Shown here: positions 43,968 to 53,218 of the stretch, in pieces | Numbering within the stretch: position 1 is the first letter of the stretch | Layout: each line of letters opens with the position of its first letter | Source: Paracoccaceae bacterium | Lineage (GTDB): Bacteria > Pseudomonadota > Alphaproteobacteria > Rhodobacterales > Rhodobacteraceae | Direction of reading: 5' to 3' | DNA: 64,000 nt | NCBI GenBank assembly: GCA_014872815.1 | Contig: WKFK01000002.1 | Coordinates: 94,722 to 158,721 of the forward strand | Notes under the pieces: generated by a model | Seen by the model: the letters and a program-made list of their open reading frames with translations, nothing else | Database searches by the model: none | What the model was told of the DNA's origin: nothing | Position numbers and translations under genes: made by a program

Positions 43968-46916
43968 TCACTCAATTTTCTCTAGTTTTTTTGTCCATGC
44001 GACTTTCGCACGGCTAACTCCAAACTCAATCTGTTCTCGCATATCACCGACTTCGAAACCGAGTTCTTGAATCGTTTGTGCTCCGCTGTGCAATAGCTCC
44101 GTTTCGACAGCACCGACTTTTCGAAGTAACCATTCGCAGAGCGCATCACAGGCTCGCTGTTTTTGGTCGTTTGTGAGACACATCATGGACAGCGGAAGCA
44201 TCGAGTTATTGTACATAACTTTGTCGATGAAAGCCGCCCTTTCAGCCTCGAAACTCTCGGTCTTCAAAATCGGATAAACCCTGCTGCCCTGCAGAACCGA
44301 GTCGATCAACTCAAACCGTGTGCCTTCTCGATATTCACCAAACTCAATGGGCGTTTCCGAAAGCAATACCGGCATTTTCGAGGGAGTTGCTCCCTTTTGG
44401 AGGCCCTTAATTTGGTCTACCAACCGGTTACCAGAATGCATGGATTTTAGAAGGTCGTCCAAGTTGTCTACATCGCGTTCCGCAGAGGTTTCCAACTGAC
44501 AGATTCTCCGCGTCAGGTCCAATGGCACGGCATCAATTCCATTGGTCGTACAAATTGCAGCCCTCTCCTGCTCCAATTTATCGAGTTCAGCAATCTCGGC
44601 GTTATGCTTGCGCGCCAAAGAATGAACTTCGCCAGAAAGCCGCTGTTGATTCAACACAAGCGGTATCAACCAAGGCTCTCCAGTAACAAAGTGTCGGCAC
44701 CTCACGCAGTTCTTTGGTCCCCCAGGAACAGCGGCAGTCCTTCCACCGCCCAGATCAAGCCCGTTGCCACAGCTTGTGCCTGCAAAGGGGCAAATTCCTA
44801 AACCGGTATCATGAAACAAGTCGGTTTGGATTTCTCTACCAGTAATCCCACGAAGTGTGCTCTCTTCGTTAGCCACTGCGATCCGACTGGCATCCTTGAG
44901 GCTAGCTTCCCTAAGGAAGGTCGCAAACTCTTTGGAAGCGTTAGCCTCAATTTTTGTCCGCGCATCTTTCAATAGATCCGTTATGTGCTCCGTCGGATAC
45001 CTTACGTAGTAAATTGTCATTAATACCGACGCGTGCCCCGCAACCACTTTTGACAGAACTTCGAGCGGCACTCCAGCTTCGGCAAATGCGGTCAACCCAG
45101 AAACCCTTAACCCGTGGGGGGTGAAGTTTGCAGTCAAAGGACCGCCCGATTTATTCCGAGAGCGAATAATCGGAATGCTGTCACCTTCAGCCCGCAGTCG
45201 TCTTTCAAGCTCATCCATGAGTAAGCGCCAAAAACTTAGCACTCGGTTCTCAGTAGGCGGAGCGACCCTATTCTTGCTACCGTTGACATCGCGAAACAAG
45301 TAGAACCTGCTAGGGATTTGCCTAATCAGCGTGTCAGTTGGCGCAGCGCCCCCTAATGCATGGTAAACCTCTCCGTAGCTGGTTGGTTCGGTTAACGGAT
45401 TGTAAGTCTGCTGCCAAATACGAAGTTTGTCGAACAACTCAATCATCGGCGCGTACTTCCACGGTACGTAGTATCCAGACATCTCGCCGAACCGATGTCT
45501 ATGATCAGACGTCTTGTTTGTGGATACGTAAAAGCAGAACTCCCCGTTCTGAGAATTTAGCACACCTCGAAAAGTGCGCCGAGCAGAAGGGTCAGCGTCC
45601 CAGTATCCACTCGCGGCGGTACAGTTTTTAACCCACTCATCGTTTGCCCAATCGTATCGCAGGGCGTCCCCTTCACCAGAATCCAATGCTTTGAATTGAA
45701 TTTGCCGCCAAGGTAGTTCTGTCATCGAGTAAACTAAATACGCGACCACTGGGTTCCAAACGGTGGTTGGTGTTCCATCTTGATTGAATTCGAATTGGTC
45801 CGCCGCCAAGGATTTCGGCCACTTCCAATCATCTTCCGTCAATATTTGCTGTACTTTTTTGACTAATCGACGTGGCATCATAGGCGACGTAGCTTGCGTG
45901 GATTTTGGTGGTGAAACAGATTTTGCCTCCTGCCAAAACCGCTTCCGCTCAGCGGGAGTCATCAAAGGAATGCCAACTGATCCACGGTTGCTTTCGCCCG
46001 CTATGACCATTTCCTCTTCAATGTACCACTCAACCAAATCGGCCATATAGTTGATAGCTGCGGCGGTTGAACTCTTCAGTTCCCCACCTGTTCGGTGAAT
46101 CACATGATCCTTCCACGCCGGCGTGTCGCGCTTGCAGGACAGAAATACCTTGGGGTCTCGGCTCAACTTCTTCGGGTAAGTCTCTAGCCAAGTTGCAAAA
46201 AGGTAAAATGCGGCGTTTGAGTTCTTGGTTGTCTTTGCAAACCGCGGGCCGGATCGAAACTCCTCAAGTAGGCTTACCCACATTGACAGGTGTTCCGGCG
46301 GCTGCCGTAGTAGTCGGTTTGTCTTGCCTGTCGTGGACCCGACGTTGGATCGCCTCCGCACTTTTACTGGTTTGTCATATCCGGTTTCGGTTTGGAACGT
46401 TCCGTTTAAAAACGCAGCTAGCCTAGAAAAGCCACGCTTGTGCTGGTCATTGAATTTCAACGCTCTATGCCATTGGGTATCTTCCCGTTTTAACGAGGTA
46501 ACATATGCGGCCCACACGTCTTCCGTGACATCCGAAAAATTTTCAATGGTTGTCGAGAGATGAAGTGAAAAAAGAATTCGCCGTACGTATGGTACGTTGC
46601 TCTCAGGAGCGCCTTCATCAGCGATTTGGCTTTCTATATCGGCGATCCAATTGAGCTCACTCTTCATCTGCCGAGAAAAAGTAGCGAACTTTTGGGGATT
46701 ACTGCGACAAAAGCCGAAAGCAAACTCGAGCGGAAGCAAAGCTCCCGATTTCCGCACGACTCTTAGAATGTCAGCGACGCACTCGCCGCCAGAGCTCACG
46801 CCAAACTGCTTAGTTGAATTGACGAAACCGTCAAAGGCCTCATCTTTTAAGCGACCCGGATGGAACTCTTTGAGAGATGAGTTTATCTGGTGCCTTCCAA
46901 CCCTTATAACTGCCAT
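43968..46916 (-). CDS. Large tyrosine recombinase (GmtZ/VPA1269-like)
   Basis: A 982-residue protein. A tyrosine-recombinase catalytic domain lies in the middle: arginine in ELPWRQIQF (about residue 405), HGLRVSG box (His601, Arg604), AGHASVLMTIYYVRYP with the second histidine and candidate nucleophile tyrosine near 636. C-terminal to it are cysteines (CPFAGTSC near 709, CVRCRHF near 734) that probably bind zinc, then a long coiled region. Size and zinc tail fit the second recombinase of integrase-trio islands. It overlaps the upstream recombinase gene by 13 nt. Confidence 0.8.
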   Translation of the reverse strand: MAVIRVGRHQINSSLKEFHPGRLKDEAFDGFVNSTKQFGVSSGGECVADILRVVRKSGALLPLEFAFGFCRSNPQKFATFSRQMKSELNWIADIESQIADEGAPESNVPYVRRILFSLHLSTTIENFSDVTEDVWAAYVTSLKREDTQWHRALKFNDQHKRGFSRLAAFLNGTFQTETGYDKPVKVRRRSNVGSTTGKTNRLLRQPPEHLSMWVSLLEEFRSGPRFAKTTKNSNAAFYLFATWLETYPKKLSRDPKVFLSCKRDTPAWKDHVIHRTGGELKSSTAAAINYMADLVEWYIEEEMVIAGESNRGSVGIPLMTPAERKRFWQEAKSVSPPKSTQATSPMMPRRLVKKVQQILTEDDWKWPKSLAADQFEFNQDGTPTTVWNPVVAYLVYSMTELPWRQIQFKALDSGEGDALRYDWANDEWVKNCTAASGYWDADPSARRTFRGVLNSQNGEFCFYVSTNKTSDHRHRFGEMSGYYVPWKYAPMIELFDKLRIWQQTYNPLTEPTSYGEVYHALGGAAPTDTLIRQIPSRFYLFRDVNGSKNRVAPPTENRVLSFWRLLMDELERRLRAEGDSIPIIRSRNKSGGPLTANFTPHGLRVSGLTAFAEAGVPLEVLSKVVAGHASVLMTIYYVRYPTEHITDLLKDARTKIEANASKEFATFLREASLKDASRIAVANEESTLRGITGREIQTDLFHDTGLGICPFAGTSCGNGLDLGGGRTAAVPGGPKNCVRCRHFVTGEPWLIPLVLNQQRLSGEVHSLARKHNAEIAELDKLEQERAAICTTNGIDAVPLDLTRRICQLETSAERDVDNLDDLLKSMHSGNRLVDQIKGLQKGATPSKMPVLLSETPIEFGEYREGTRFELIDSVLQGSRVYPILKTESFEAERAAFIDKVMYNNSMLPLSMMCLTNDQKQRACDALCEWLLRKVGAVETELLHSGAQTIQELGFEVGDMREQIEFGVSRAKVAWTKKLEKIE

Positions 46917-48451
46917 GCCAAACTCATGCTCTCATTAGCCGAAAACGGGCTTTTGCGTTTGTAAGTACCGTCCGAATCCATGTCTCGACGCGCATCGTTC
47001 AGTACATTGCTAATGGTGTCCCAATCTGGTTCGGTGTAGGCATCTTGGCTTAGAATATGCCTGTGATGCATTGCCTTTTTTATGGCCAGTCTCGGGCAAC
47101 CCAGCTCCACAAGTTGCATTGCAAAACTATGTCTTAAAGCGTGGGGCGTTGTTCCGAAAATCTTTCCACGGGGAATGTGCTCACCGAAATGGGATTCAAC
47201 ACGGCACAAAGCTCTTTCCCAAGCATCGCCGAAAGCTTTGTAAGAAAACGGGTTACCCACACAAGAGACTTTTCGCGCGTGGTCCTCTCCATTGCTCACA
47301 AAGAGAAATGGATGATAGCCTTCACCCCGGTCTCGACGTTTTTCGATGCATGTTTTTCTATAGTCCAAGTACTTTAGGAAATATGAGGCAAATAGTGTTT
47401 CGAGTGACTCGTGAAGAAATATAGCCCTGGTCCGCAGAGAGTCTGCCTCTAAGTCTATGTTTTTCCAGGGCGCCCGGAGAGCCTTGGTCTCTGCTTTGTT
47501 ACGCGGCAACATGCCGTGTCGATCCAGGAATTGGCGGCGCGTCTCGAGGTTCTCTCCACTTTGCACCTTCGACAAGGACGGGTGACTTAGCCAAACTAGG
47601 CACCTGTCTTGATCTTGCCAGTCAAAATTTATGTCTTCTAACCAGAGGTGCAGTGGTTCAGAGCGTCGAAGGCCAGCCCCTGCAAGCAAAAGAAATATCA
47701 TCTTTGCCGTAACGTCTTCGCGATCAAAAAGGTTTGTCGCCGTTTCATCCTTGGTGAACCCAACCGAAAGCATTCTCTCAATCAACTGCGTGGGCATGCG
47801 CTTGATTGCCTTGGTTCCACCGCCTCCGTTTTCAAAGCGCTCAGACACCCTTGATTTTCGGGAAAGTCGTTCAGCAAGTTGGGTGTCGGACTTAAGATGG
47901 CGCAGAAAGCTCTTACAGTTTTGCGACCTAGATGTTGCTAAGAAACGAGCGACTTCTCGGCCATTTCTTGGCTTGCCCGAAAAATCTTTGAGCACTGAAC
48001 TGTAGGAGGAACAAGGCTCGGAACCCTCACGGCACTGCTGCAAATAACTTGAAAACGCATCTAAGCGCGAAGCAACAGAGTGAACGCTACTTGACGACAT
48101 TGGTGCCCAAAATAGCTCACTAGAATCCGCGCCTTGCAATGGAATTGTGCCGTACTGAACAGCTTCAAGAAACGCTCTACTATAGACAGCATATCTGTTG
48201 CGGAGCCCACTGCTGTTTTCGACGTTGTTTGCTCTGCAAAAATCATAGAACAGCCCAACGGCACGAGCCGCCTTCCTCTTCCACTCTAAACTCCTGAAAT
48301 CGTAGCTCGCAAAGTAGTCGACCAGTGGGATGAACACATGTGGTCGCTTTCCTTCGCTCAGCCAAAGCACGGGAACCACCGAGGCCGACTTTCGCCCAGT
48401 AGGATGGAGCGCAACGACATGAAACTTGCCACACGCTTGCTCAACTCTCAT
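46904..48451 (-). CDS. Tyrosine recombinase, first gene of integrase trio (GmtY/TnpA-like)
   Basis: A 515-residue recombinase with the full catalytic set: arginine in GAGLRRSEPLHLWLED (about residue 261), HALRHSFAMQLVELG (His437, Arg440), and MHHRHILSQDAYTEPD with histidine and the nucleophilic tyrosine near 471. The N-terminal half is a core DNA-binding domain. The ATG at 48451 is chosen because GGAGG stands 5 nt upstream; a longer frame from 48502 is less likely. It is the gene nearest the right end, 470 bp from the junction, and reads into the island. Confidence 0.85.
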   Translation of the reverse strand: MRVEQACGKFHVVALHPTGRKSASVVPVLWLSEGKRPHVFIPLVDYFASYDFRSLEWKRKAARAVGLFYDFCRANNVENSSGLRNRYAVYSRAFLEAVQYGTIPLQGADSSELFWAPMSSSSVHSVASRLDAFSSYLQQCREGSEPCSSYSSVLKDFSGKPRNGREVARFLATSRSQNCKSFLRHLKSDTQLAERLSRKSRVSERFENGGGGTKAIKRMPTQLIERMLSVGFTKDETATNLFDREDVTAKMIFLLLAGAGLRRSEPLHLWLEDINFDWQDQDRCLVWLSHPSLSKVQSGENLETRRQFLDRHGMLPRNKAETKALRAPWKNIDLEADSLRTRAIFLHESLETLFASYFLKYLDYRKTCIEKRRDRGEGYHPFLFVSNGEDHARKVSCVGNPFSYKAFGDAWERALCRVESHFGEHIPRGKIFGTTPHALRHSFAMQLVELGCPRLAIKKAMHHRHILSQDAYTEPDWDTISNVLNDARRDMDSDGTYKRKSPFSANESMSLAWQL

Positions 48452-48919
48452 CGCATCCTCCAGTATCAAGCTAATGACCTCGTCACGGCAAAAGCATCCC
48501 ACCCTCGAAGCATAGGTGTCAACACATTGTTTTTATTGTGTTTTTATTCTTGAGAGAAAATACTTTTCACCAAGCTGGAAGCAAAAAAATACTAAAATAA
48601 ATAAATACGGACCTCTTATCTTGGTACGAGTTTGAAAGTGATCGACACGTCCTGATTCGCAGATACACGCCCCCTCCAACAAAATCGAAGCGGCGCGCGA
48701 AGACGCCGATGTTTCAACCGGCCTGCTGCGCTTGAGCTACGCGGGGCTCCGCTCCGCAGGCCTCATCCTTCCAACGACAGAAAGTTATAAGAAAGGTTCC
48801 AAGTTGGTAGGAAATAGCCGGGGGTGAAACGGCTGCAGGATGACTTTGGTTAGTGCAGAAAGTCGGCCCCCGCACTCTAAAACAGGTAAGAACTGGGAAA
48901 TTAAATCGGGGGATAAAAT
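48452..48919. other. Right end of the island, noncoding
   Basis: About 470 bp between the first recombinase gene and the right junction. It starts AT-rich (probable promoter of the recombinase operon) and then contains GC-rich unplaced sequence. Apart from the terminal attachment site I see no gene. Confidence 0.5.
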
Positions 48920-48924
48920 GAGCA
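48908..48924. other. Right attachment site of the island
   Basis: GGGGG (48908-48912), 7 AT-rich nt, then core GAGCA (48920-48924). Inverted, this mirrors the left end with identical spacing. Confidence 0.75.
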
Positions 48925-48974
48925 GCTGACTTCTAATCAGCAGGTTGAGGGTTCGAGTCCTTCAGGGGTCGCCA
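48925..48974 (+). pseudogene. 3' part of the disrupted host tRNA-Arg(UCU)
   Basis: Anticodon arm GCTGA-CTTCTAA-TCAGC (anticodon TCT), T arm GAGGG-TTCGAGT-CCTTC, acceptor strand AGGGGTC, G and CCA. No matching 5' acceptor strand lies in the adjoining island DNA, so no tRNA can form here. It is the partner of 31998-32024. Confidence 0.92.
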
Positions 48975-49079
48975 CTTTTTTCCAGACGGAAGGCGAAGAC
49001 GCCACAGCCTATGCGAAGCGGACGCGCGCGCCCGAATGTGTGTTGGCCCCGCAACGCATGTGCGAGGCCGACAGAAAGT

Positions 49080-50588
49080 TCAAAACGCTTCTGGCAGGAG
49101 GCTGTCTGGCAGGTTCTGGTAACACACCGGGCGTAGGAAACGCCGGATGGCGAGCGTACCAACCGAGGTCGCTCCAAAGTTGGTGGAGGCCGGGTATGGC
49201 CCGCCGTGCACCATAGTATCGCTAACCTCTACGCCGGTTGGGTATCCATTGGTCAGAATGCGGCCAGCTTTGCGCTCCAGAATTGGCAGCAGGCTCTGGG
49301 CAACGGCGGTGTCCGCCTCATCCATGAACAGGGTGCAGGTGAGTTGACCTTGCAGGGACCGCGCCACCGCGCGCATCTGATCCAGATCCTCGGCAACCAC
49401 GACCAAGCCAAGTGGGCCAAAGACCTCTTCGCCCAGGCCCTCATTCGCCAACCACGTATCTGCCGTTGTCTGATAAAGGAATGGGGAGGCGTTGCGTTGG
49501 GCATGGCTGTTGCTCAGCACCTCCTGCACCCCCTCACAGGATGCGATCCGGGCTTGGCCGTCCCGATATGCGGCGGCGATGCCATCGGTCAGCATGGTTT
49601 GCGCGCCAACCGCGCCCAGCGCTGTTGTGGTTGCCGCCACAAAAGCGTCGGCCTGATCCTTCAGGATCACAGCAATACCCGGGTTGGTGCAAAACTGCCC
49701 TGCCCCCATGGTCAACGATCCGGCCCAGCCAGTGCCAATTTCCGCCCCTCGCGCGGCAGCGGCGGCGGGCAGGACAAACATCGGATTGACGGAGCCAAGT
49801 TCGCCAAAGAAAGGGATCGGCTCAGGTCGCTGGGCGCAAAGGTCAAACAAGGCACGGCCTCCAGCCAGGGACCCGGTGAAGCCCACCGCTTTGATCAGCG
49901 GATGCTGCACCAAAGCCGCGCCCACGGCGCGATTGCCGCCTTGGATCAGGCTGAACACGCCGGGATGTATGTTGCAGGTTTGGATTGCGGCATGGATGGC
50001 CTCGGCGATGATTTCGCCAGTGCCCGGGTGCGCCGAATGGCCTTTGACAACCACCGGACAGCCAGCGGCCAGCGCAGCAGCCGTGTCGCCACCCGCGGTG
50101 GAGAACGCCAGCGGAAAGTTTGACGCGCCAAACACCGCCACAGGCCCAATGGGACGCTGGATCATTTTCAGATCGGGACGTGGCAGCGGCGCACGCTCCG
50201 GCAGGGCGACGTCGTGGCGGCGGTCGAGATAGTCTCCGGCCAAAATATGCGACGCAAACAATCGCAGCTGACCCGTGGTGCGGCCACGTTCGCCCTGAAG
50301 CCGCGCCTCTGGCAGGCCGGTTTCCTGTGTGCCAATTTCGGTGATGGCATCGGCGCGGGCTTCGATTTCATCCGCAATGGTATTGAGGAAGGTCGCCCGC
50401 CCCTCCCGAGAGGAATAGCCAAAGGACCAAAATGCCTCTTCGGCGGCCTGAACAGCGGCGTCCACATCGGCCGGGGTGCCAACCGAAAACTGGTGGGCCG
50501 GGCCGTGAGCAGGCTCGGAAGTGAAGTGGTTGTCTCCGGCGGACCATTGACCGGCGATCAGGTGTTTTCCGTGGGGTGTAAAGCTCAT
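49080..50588 (-). CDS. Alpha-ketoglutarate semialdehyde dehydrogenase
   Basis: A 502-residue aldehyde dehydrogenase of the NADP/2,5-dioxovalerate type. The catalytic cysteine is in GAGQFCTNPG (about residue 297) and the general-base glutamate in PFFGELGSVNP (about 260); the FGASNFPLAFSTAGGDTAAALAAGCPVVVKGH region binds cofactor. It oxidises 2-oxoglutarate semialdehyde to 2-oxoglutarate, the last step of non-phosphorylating sugar-acid pathways, in line with the lyase genes upstream. The ATG at 50588 overlaps the pdxA stop (ATGA). It is the last gene of the operon. Confidence 0.88.
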   Translation of the reverse strand: MSFTPHGKHLIAGQWSAGDNHFTSEPAHGPAHQFSVGTPADVDAAVQAAEEAFWSFGYSSREGRATFLNTIADEIEARADAITEIGTQETGLPEARLQGERGRTTGQLRLFASHILAGDYLDRRHDVALPERAPLPRPDLKMIQRPIGPVAVFGASNFPLAFSTAGGDTAAALAAGCPVVVKGHSAHPGTGEIIAEAIHAAIQTCNIHPGVFSLIQGGNRAVGAALVQHPLIKAVGFTGSLAGGRALFDLCAQRPEPIPFFGELGSVNPMFVLPAAAAARGAEIGTGWAGSLTMGAGQFCTNPGIAVILKDQADAFVAATTTALGAVGAQTMLTDGIAAAYRDGQARIASCEGVQEVLSNSHAQRNASPFLYQTTADTWLANEGLGEEVFGPLGLVVVAEDLDQMRAVARSLQGQLTCTLFMDEADTAVAQSLLPILERKAGRILTNGYPTGVEVSDTMVHGGPYPASTNFGATSVGTLAIRRFLRPVCYQNLPDSLLPEAF

Positions 50589-51589
50589 GTTTCGTTGTCC
50601 CAATGGGTGACCATGTCACAGGCAATATCAAAGGCGGCACGGGTTGCACCAACGTCGGCGCGCCCCTGCCCTGCGATGTCAAAGGCGGTGCCGTGGGCCG
50701 GTGTGGACACCGGAATGGGCAAACCGCCCTGCACGGTGACGCCCCGATCAAAGCCCAGCAATTTCAGGGCAATCTGCCCCTGATCGTGATACATGGTGAC
50801 CACGGCGTCGATTTCTTTGGCGACTGCTTTTAGGAACACCGTGTCCGAGGGCCACGGGCCGTCCACCGACATCTGGCCTTCGGCGAGTTTGCGCACGGCG
50901 GGTTCCAGAATGTCGATTTCTTCAGTGCCGAAATTGCCGCCATCGCCCGCGTGCGGATTGATCGCAGCCACCGAAATGCGCGGGCGCGCCACGCCGGAGC
51001 GGCGCAGCACATTGTGGATCAGATGCACCGCCTGGCTCACCCGTTCCTCGCTGATGGTGTCAGCTACATCGCGCAGCGCGATATGGCTGGTGACACGACT
51101 GGTCCACATGCCGTCCAGCGTGTTGAGTTCAGAGATATATCCGGTCACGCCCAGCTTTTCGGCCATGTAATGCAGCTCGTCATCGTGCCCCAAACCCGCC
51201 AGATGCATCGAGGCTTTGTTAAACGGCGCAAAGACAATGGCATCGATGGTGCCATCCTGCGCAAAGGCCAAAGCCTGATCCAAAGTGGACAAAACAGAGG
51301 CGCCGCCCGCCTCGGTGACTTCGGCGGTTTTGACCGCTTCAGGTTGGATTGTGTCCATCTCATAAAGCGCATAGCTGCCGTCGGTGTCTGCCCATTGTGT
51401 GAGGTCTGTGACCGGCACCATATCAAAGCGGCAATCCGCGACGGTCTGGCCTGCTTCAAACACATGGCGGTCGCCAATCAGAAGGATATCTGCCGCCTCT
51501 GCGACACCCTCAGATGTCAAAAGGCGGGCAATAAGTTCAGGGCCGATGCCGCTTGGGTCACCGGGGATAATGCCAATTTTTGGTTTCAT
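50585..51589 (-). CDS. 4-hydroxythreonine-4-phosphate dehydrogenase family protein (PdxA paralogue)
   Basis: A 334-residue metal- and NAD-dependent dehydrogenase. IGIIPGDPSGIGPELIA at the start and AAINPHAGDGGNFGTEE (about residue 200) and TMYHDQGQIALKLLG (about 265) are the PdxA signatures with metal-binding histidines. PdxA proper serves vitamin B6 synthesis, but this copy lies inside a sugar-acid operon, like PdxA2-type enzymes that act on 4-phospho-threonate or erythronate. The kinase those pathways need is not in the window, so its substrate is open. Confidence 0.8.
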   Translation of the reverse strand: MKPKIGIIPGDPSGIGPELIARLLTSEGVAEAADILLIGDRHVFEAGQTVADCRFDMVPVTDLTQWADTDGSYALYEMDTIQPEAVKTAEVTEAGGASVLSTLDQALAFAQDGTIDAIVFAPFNKASMHLAGLGHDDELHYMAEKLGVTGYISELNTLDGMWTSRVTSHIALRDVADTISEERVSQAVHLIHNVLRRSGVARPRISVAAINPHAGDGGNFGTEEIDILEPAVRKLAEGQMSVDGPWPSDTVFLKAVAKEIDAVVTMYHDQGQIALKLLGFDRGVTVQGGLPIPVSTPAHGTAFDIAGQGRADVGATRAAFDIACDMVTHWDNET

Positions 51590-51591
51590 GT

Positions 51592-52302
51592 TTAATCCTC
51601 GGAGGCTGCGCCAGCATCGTCATTGCGGATGCGGGCGATGTTCTCGATTGTGCTTTTCAGGTGGTCGCGCAGGGCGCGGCGGGTGGCGCTGGCATCGCGT
51701 TTTTGTAGCGCCTCGGTGATGTCGGCGTGTTGCGCCAAGGTGTTGTCGCGGCGGTCCACTTGTTGGGACGACAAGAAACGCGCGCGCCAGAGGCGGGCGT
51801 TGTATTGCCGGTGGGTTTCAATCAAGGGCTCGTTCCGGCTGGCCTCGACAATGGCGGCATGAAACTGCATGTCGAGCCGGAAAAACTCCAGCGGTGCCAA
51901 GGTATCTGACCCTTCCGCCATGCGCGCGCCGAGGCGCACAATGTCGGCAATTTCGGCCATGGTGGCCTCGCGACAAGCCGTTTCCCCCGCCAAGGCCTCC
52001 AATGCGCCCAACACAGAGATGTACTGCGTCAACTCATGCAAGGATGGATCGGCCACATGGGGGCGTCGCGTGGCGGAATATTCGATCAGCCCCTCGACTT
52101 CCAACAGCCGCAGCGCCTCGCGCAAAGGGGTGCGCGATACGCCCAAAGCCTCCGCCAGATCCCGCTCCGGGATGGCTGTGCCCGGGGCCAGCTTGCCAAG
52201 CAAAATGAGTTCACGCAGATTGTCCGCGGCCTCTTCGGCCAGGGTTTTGCGCGGGCGCACGCCGCCCTGCTGTTTTAACGCTTCCAGCCAATCACTGCTC
52301 AC
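51592..52302 (-). CDS. GntR-family regulator (FCD type)
   Basis: A 236-residue regulator: a winged helix (PERDLAEALGVSRTPLREALRLLEVEGLI, about residues 42-72) and a helical FCD ligand domain (FFRLDMQFHAAIVEASRNEPLIETHRQ). FCD domains bind a metal and a carboxylate effector. It is encoded within the operon it probably controls; the perfect palindrome at 57491-57506 upstream of the importer gene is of the type FCD regulators use. The effector may be a sugar acid or its keto product. Confidence 0.88.
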   Translation of the reverse strand: MSSDWLEALKQQGGVRPRKTLAEEAADNLRELILLGKLAPGTAIPERDLAEALGVSRTPLREALRLLEVEGLIEYSATRRPHVADPSLHELTQYISVLGALEALAGETACREATMAEIADIVRLGARMAEGSDTLAPLEFFRLDMQFHAAIVEASRNEPLIETHRQYNARLWRARFLSSQQVDRRDNTLAQHADITEALQKRDASATRRALRDHLKSTIENIARIRNDDAGAASED

Positions 52303-52303
52303 G

Positions 52304-53218
52304 TCATTTCCCCCATGTCAGGACCAGCGGGTCCAGCGGTTTCAACAAATCGATCAGCCGCGACCGGATGGCCGGATGCAGCGGTGGGATCGGGTGGCGG
52401 CAGAACTCAGATTTGATCACGTCCCCTTCCACCATGGCCGCTTTACACGATTGCCAGCCACATTGGCGATTTTCGTGATTGATGGCCATGGCCACGCGAC
52501 CATAAGCTGCGGTGGCCTCTTCAATCCGTCCCGCGTGGTGGTGTGTCAGCACAGGTTTGATCTGATCCACAATCATGCCAGAAGTCATGCTGCCTGTTGC
52601 ACCCGCATCCAGATCGGCCAGCAACGTGATGGCTTCCTCCCCGTCAAAAGGCGCCTCAATGGCGTCACCGCCCTGCTCGATCAGGGCACGGATTTTATTG
52701 GCGGCGCGGGGGCATTCGATTTTGAAAAGCTTCACAGCTTCAATCTCTTTCGCCATGCGCACCAGCAAAGGCACCGGTAAGTCCACACCGGACAGCGGCG
52801 CGTCCTGTACCATGATCGGAATGCCCACCTCGCCCACGGCGGCGAACTGTTCAAAGCTCTGCTCCGGCGTGCCTTTGAGCAAAGCCCCGTGATAAGGCGG
52901 CATCATCATCACGACATCCGCGCCGAGGTCCTTGGCAAATTGCGCGCGCTCTACGGCAATCTGCGTGGCGTAGTGGCTGATGGTGACAATCACCGGCACA
53001 CGTCCCGCGACATGCTCCACCGACAGGCGCGCCAGTGTTTCACGCTCTGCATCTGAAATCAGAAACTGTTCTGAAAAGTTGGCGAGCACGCAAATGCCGT
53101 CTGCGCCTTGATCGATCAGGCAATCCAGCACCCGCTTCATGCCTTCGAGATCAAGCGTGCCGTCCGGATGGAAAGGCGTGGGGGCAACCGGCCAAATGCC
53201 TGTGTACATGTTGCTCAT
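52304..53218 (-). CDS. DapA/NanA-family lyase or dehydratase
   Basis: A 304-residue TIM-barrel protein of the dihydrodipicolinate synthase/N-acetylneuraminate lyase family. The opening [21 protein letters not shown], the [12 protein letters not shown] strand and the lysine in VKLFKIECP (about residue 163), which would form the Schiff base, are typical. Within this operon it most likely dehydrates a 2-keto-3-deoxy sugar acid to 2-oxoglutarate semialdehyde, or cleaves it to pyruvate. The start overlaps the upstream dehydratase stop by 4 nt. Confidence 0.82.
   Translation of the reverse strand: MSNMYTGIWPVAPTPFHPDGTLDLEGMKRVLDCLIDQGADGICVLANFSEQFLISDAERETLARLSVEHVAGRVPVIVTISHYATQIAVERAQFAKDLGADVVMMMPPYHGALLKGTPEQSFEQFAAVGEVGIPIMVQDAPLSGVDLPVPLLVRMAKEIEAVKLFKIECPRAANKIRALIEQGGDAIEAPFDGEEAITLLADLDAGATGSMTSGMIVDQIKPVLTHHHAGRIEEATAAYGRVAMAINHENRQCGWQSCKAAMVEGDVIKSEFCRHPIPPLHPAIRSRLIDLLKPLDPLVLTWGK

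Larger units (their letters stand above)
32025..48924. mobile_element. 16.9-kb genomic island inserted in tRNA-Arg(UCU)
   Basis: Bounded by GAGCA at both junctions and by the two halves of one tRNA gene. It carries a replacement tRNA-Arg(UCU), a tRNA-like element, small regulators, a Detocs-type defence operon, a pair of exported proteins and, at the right end reading outward-to-inward, three recombination genes. It is visibly more AT-rich than the flanks. No conjugation or replication gene is seen, so it probably moves only by its recombinases, as Tn554-, GInt- and gamma-mobile-trio-type islands do. Confidence 0.9.
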
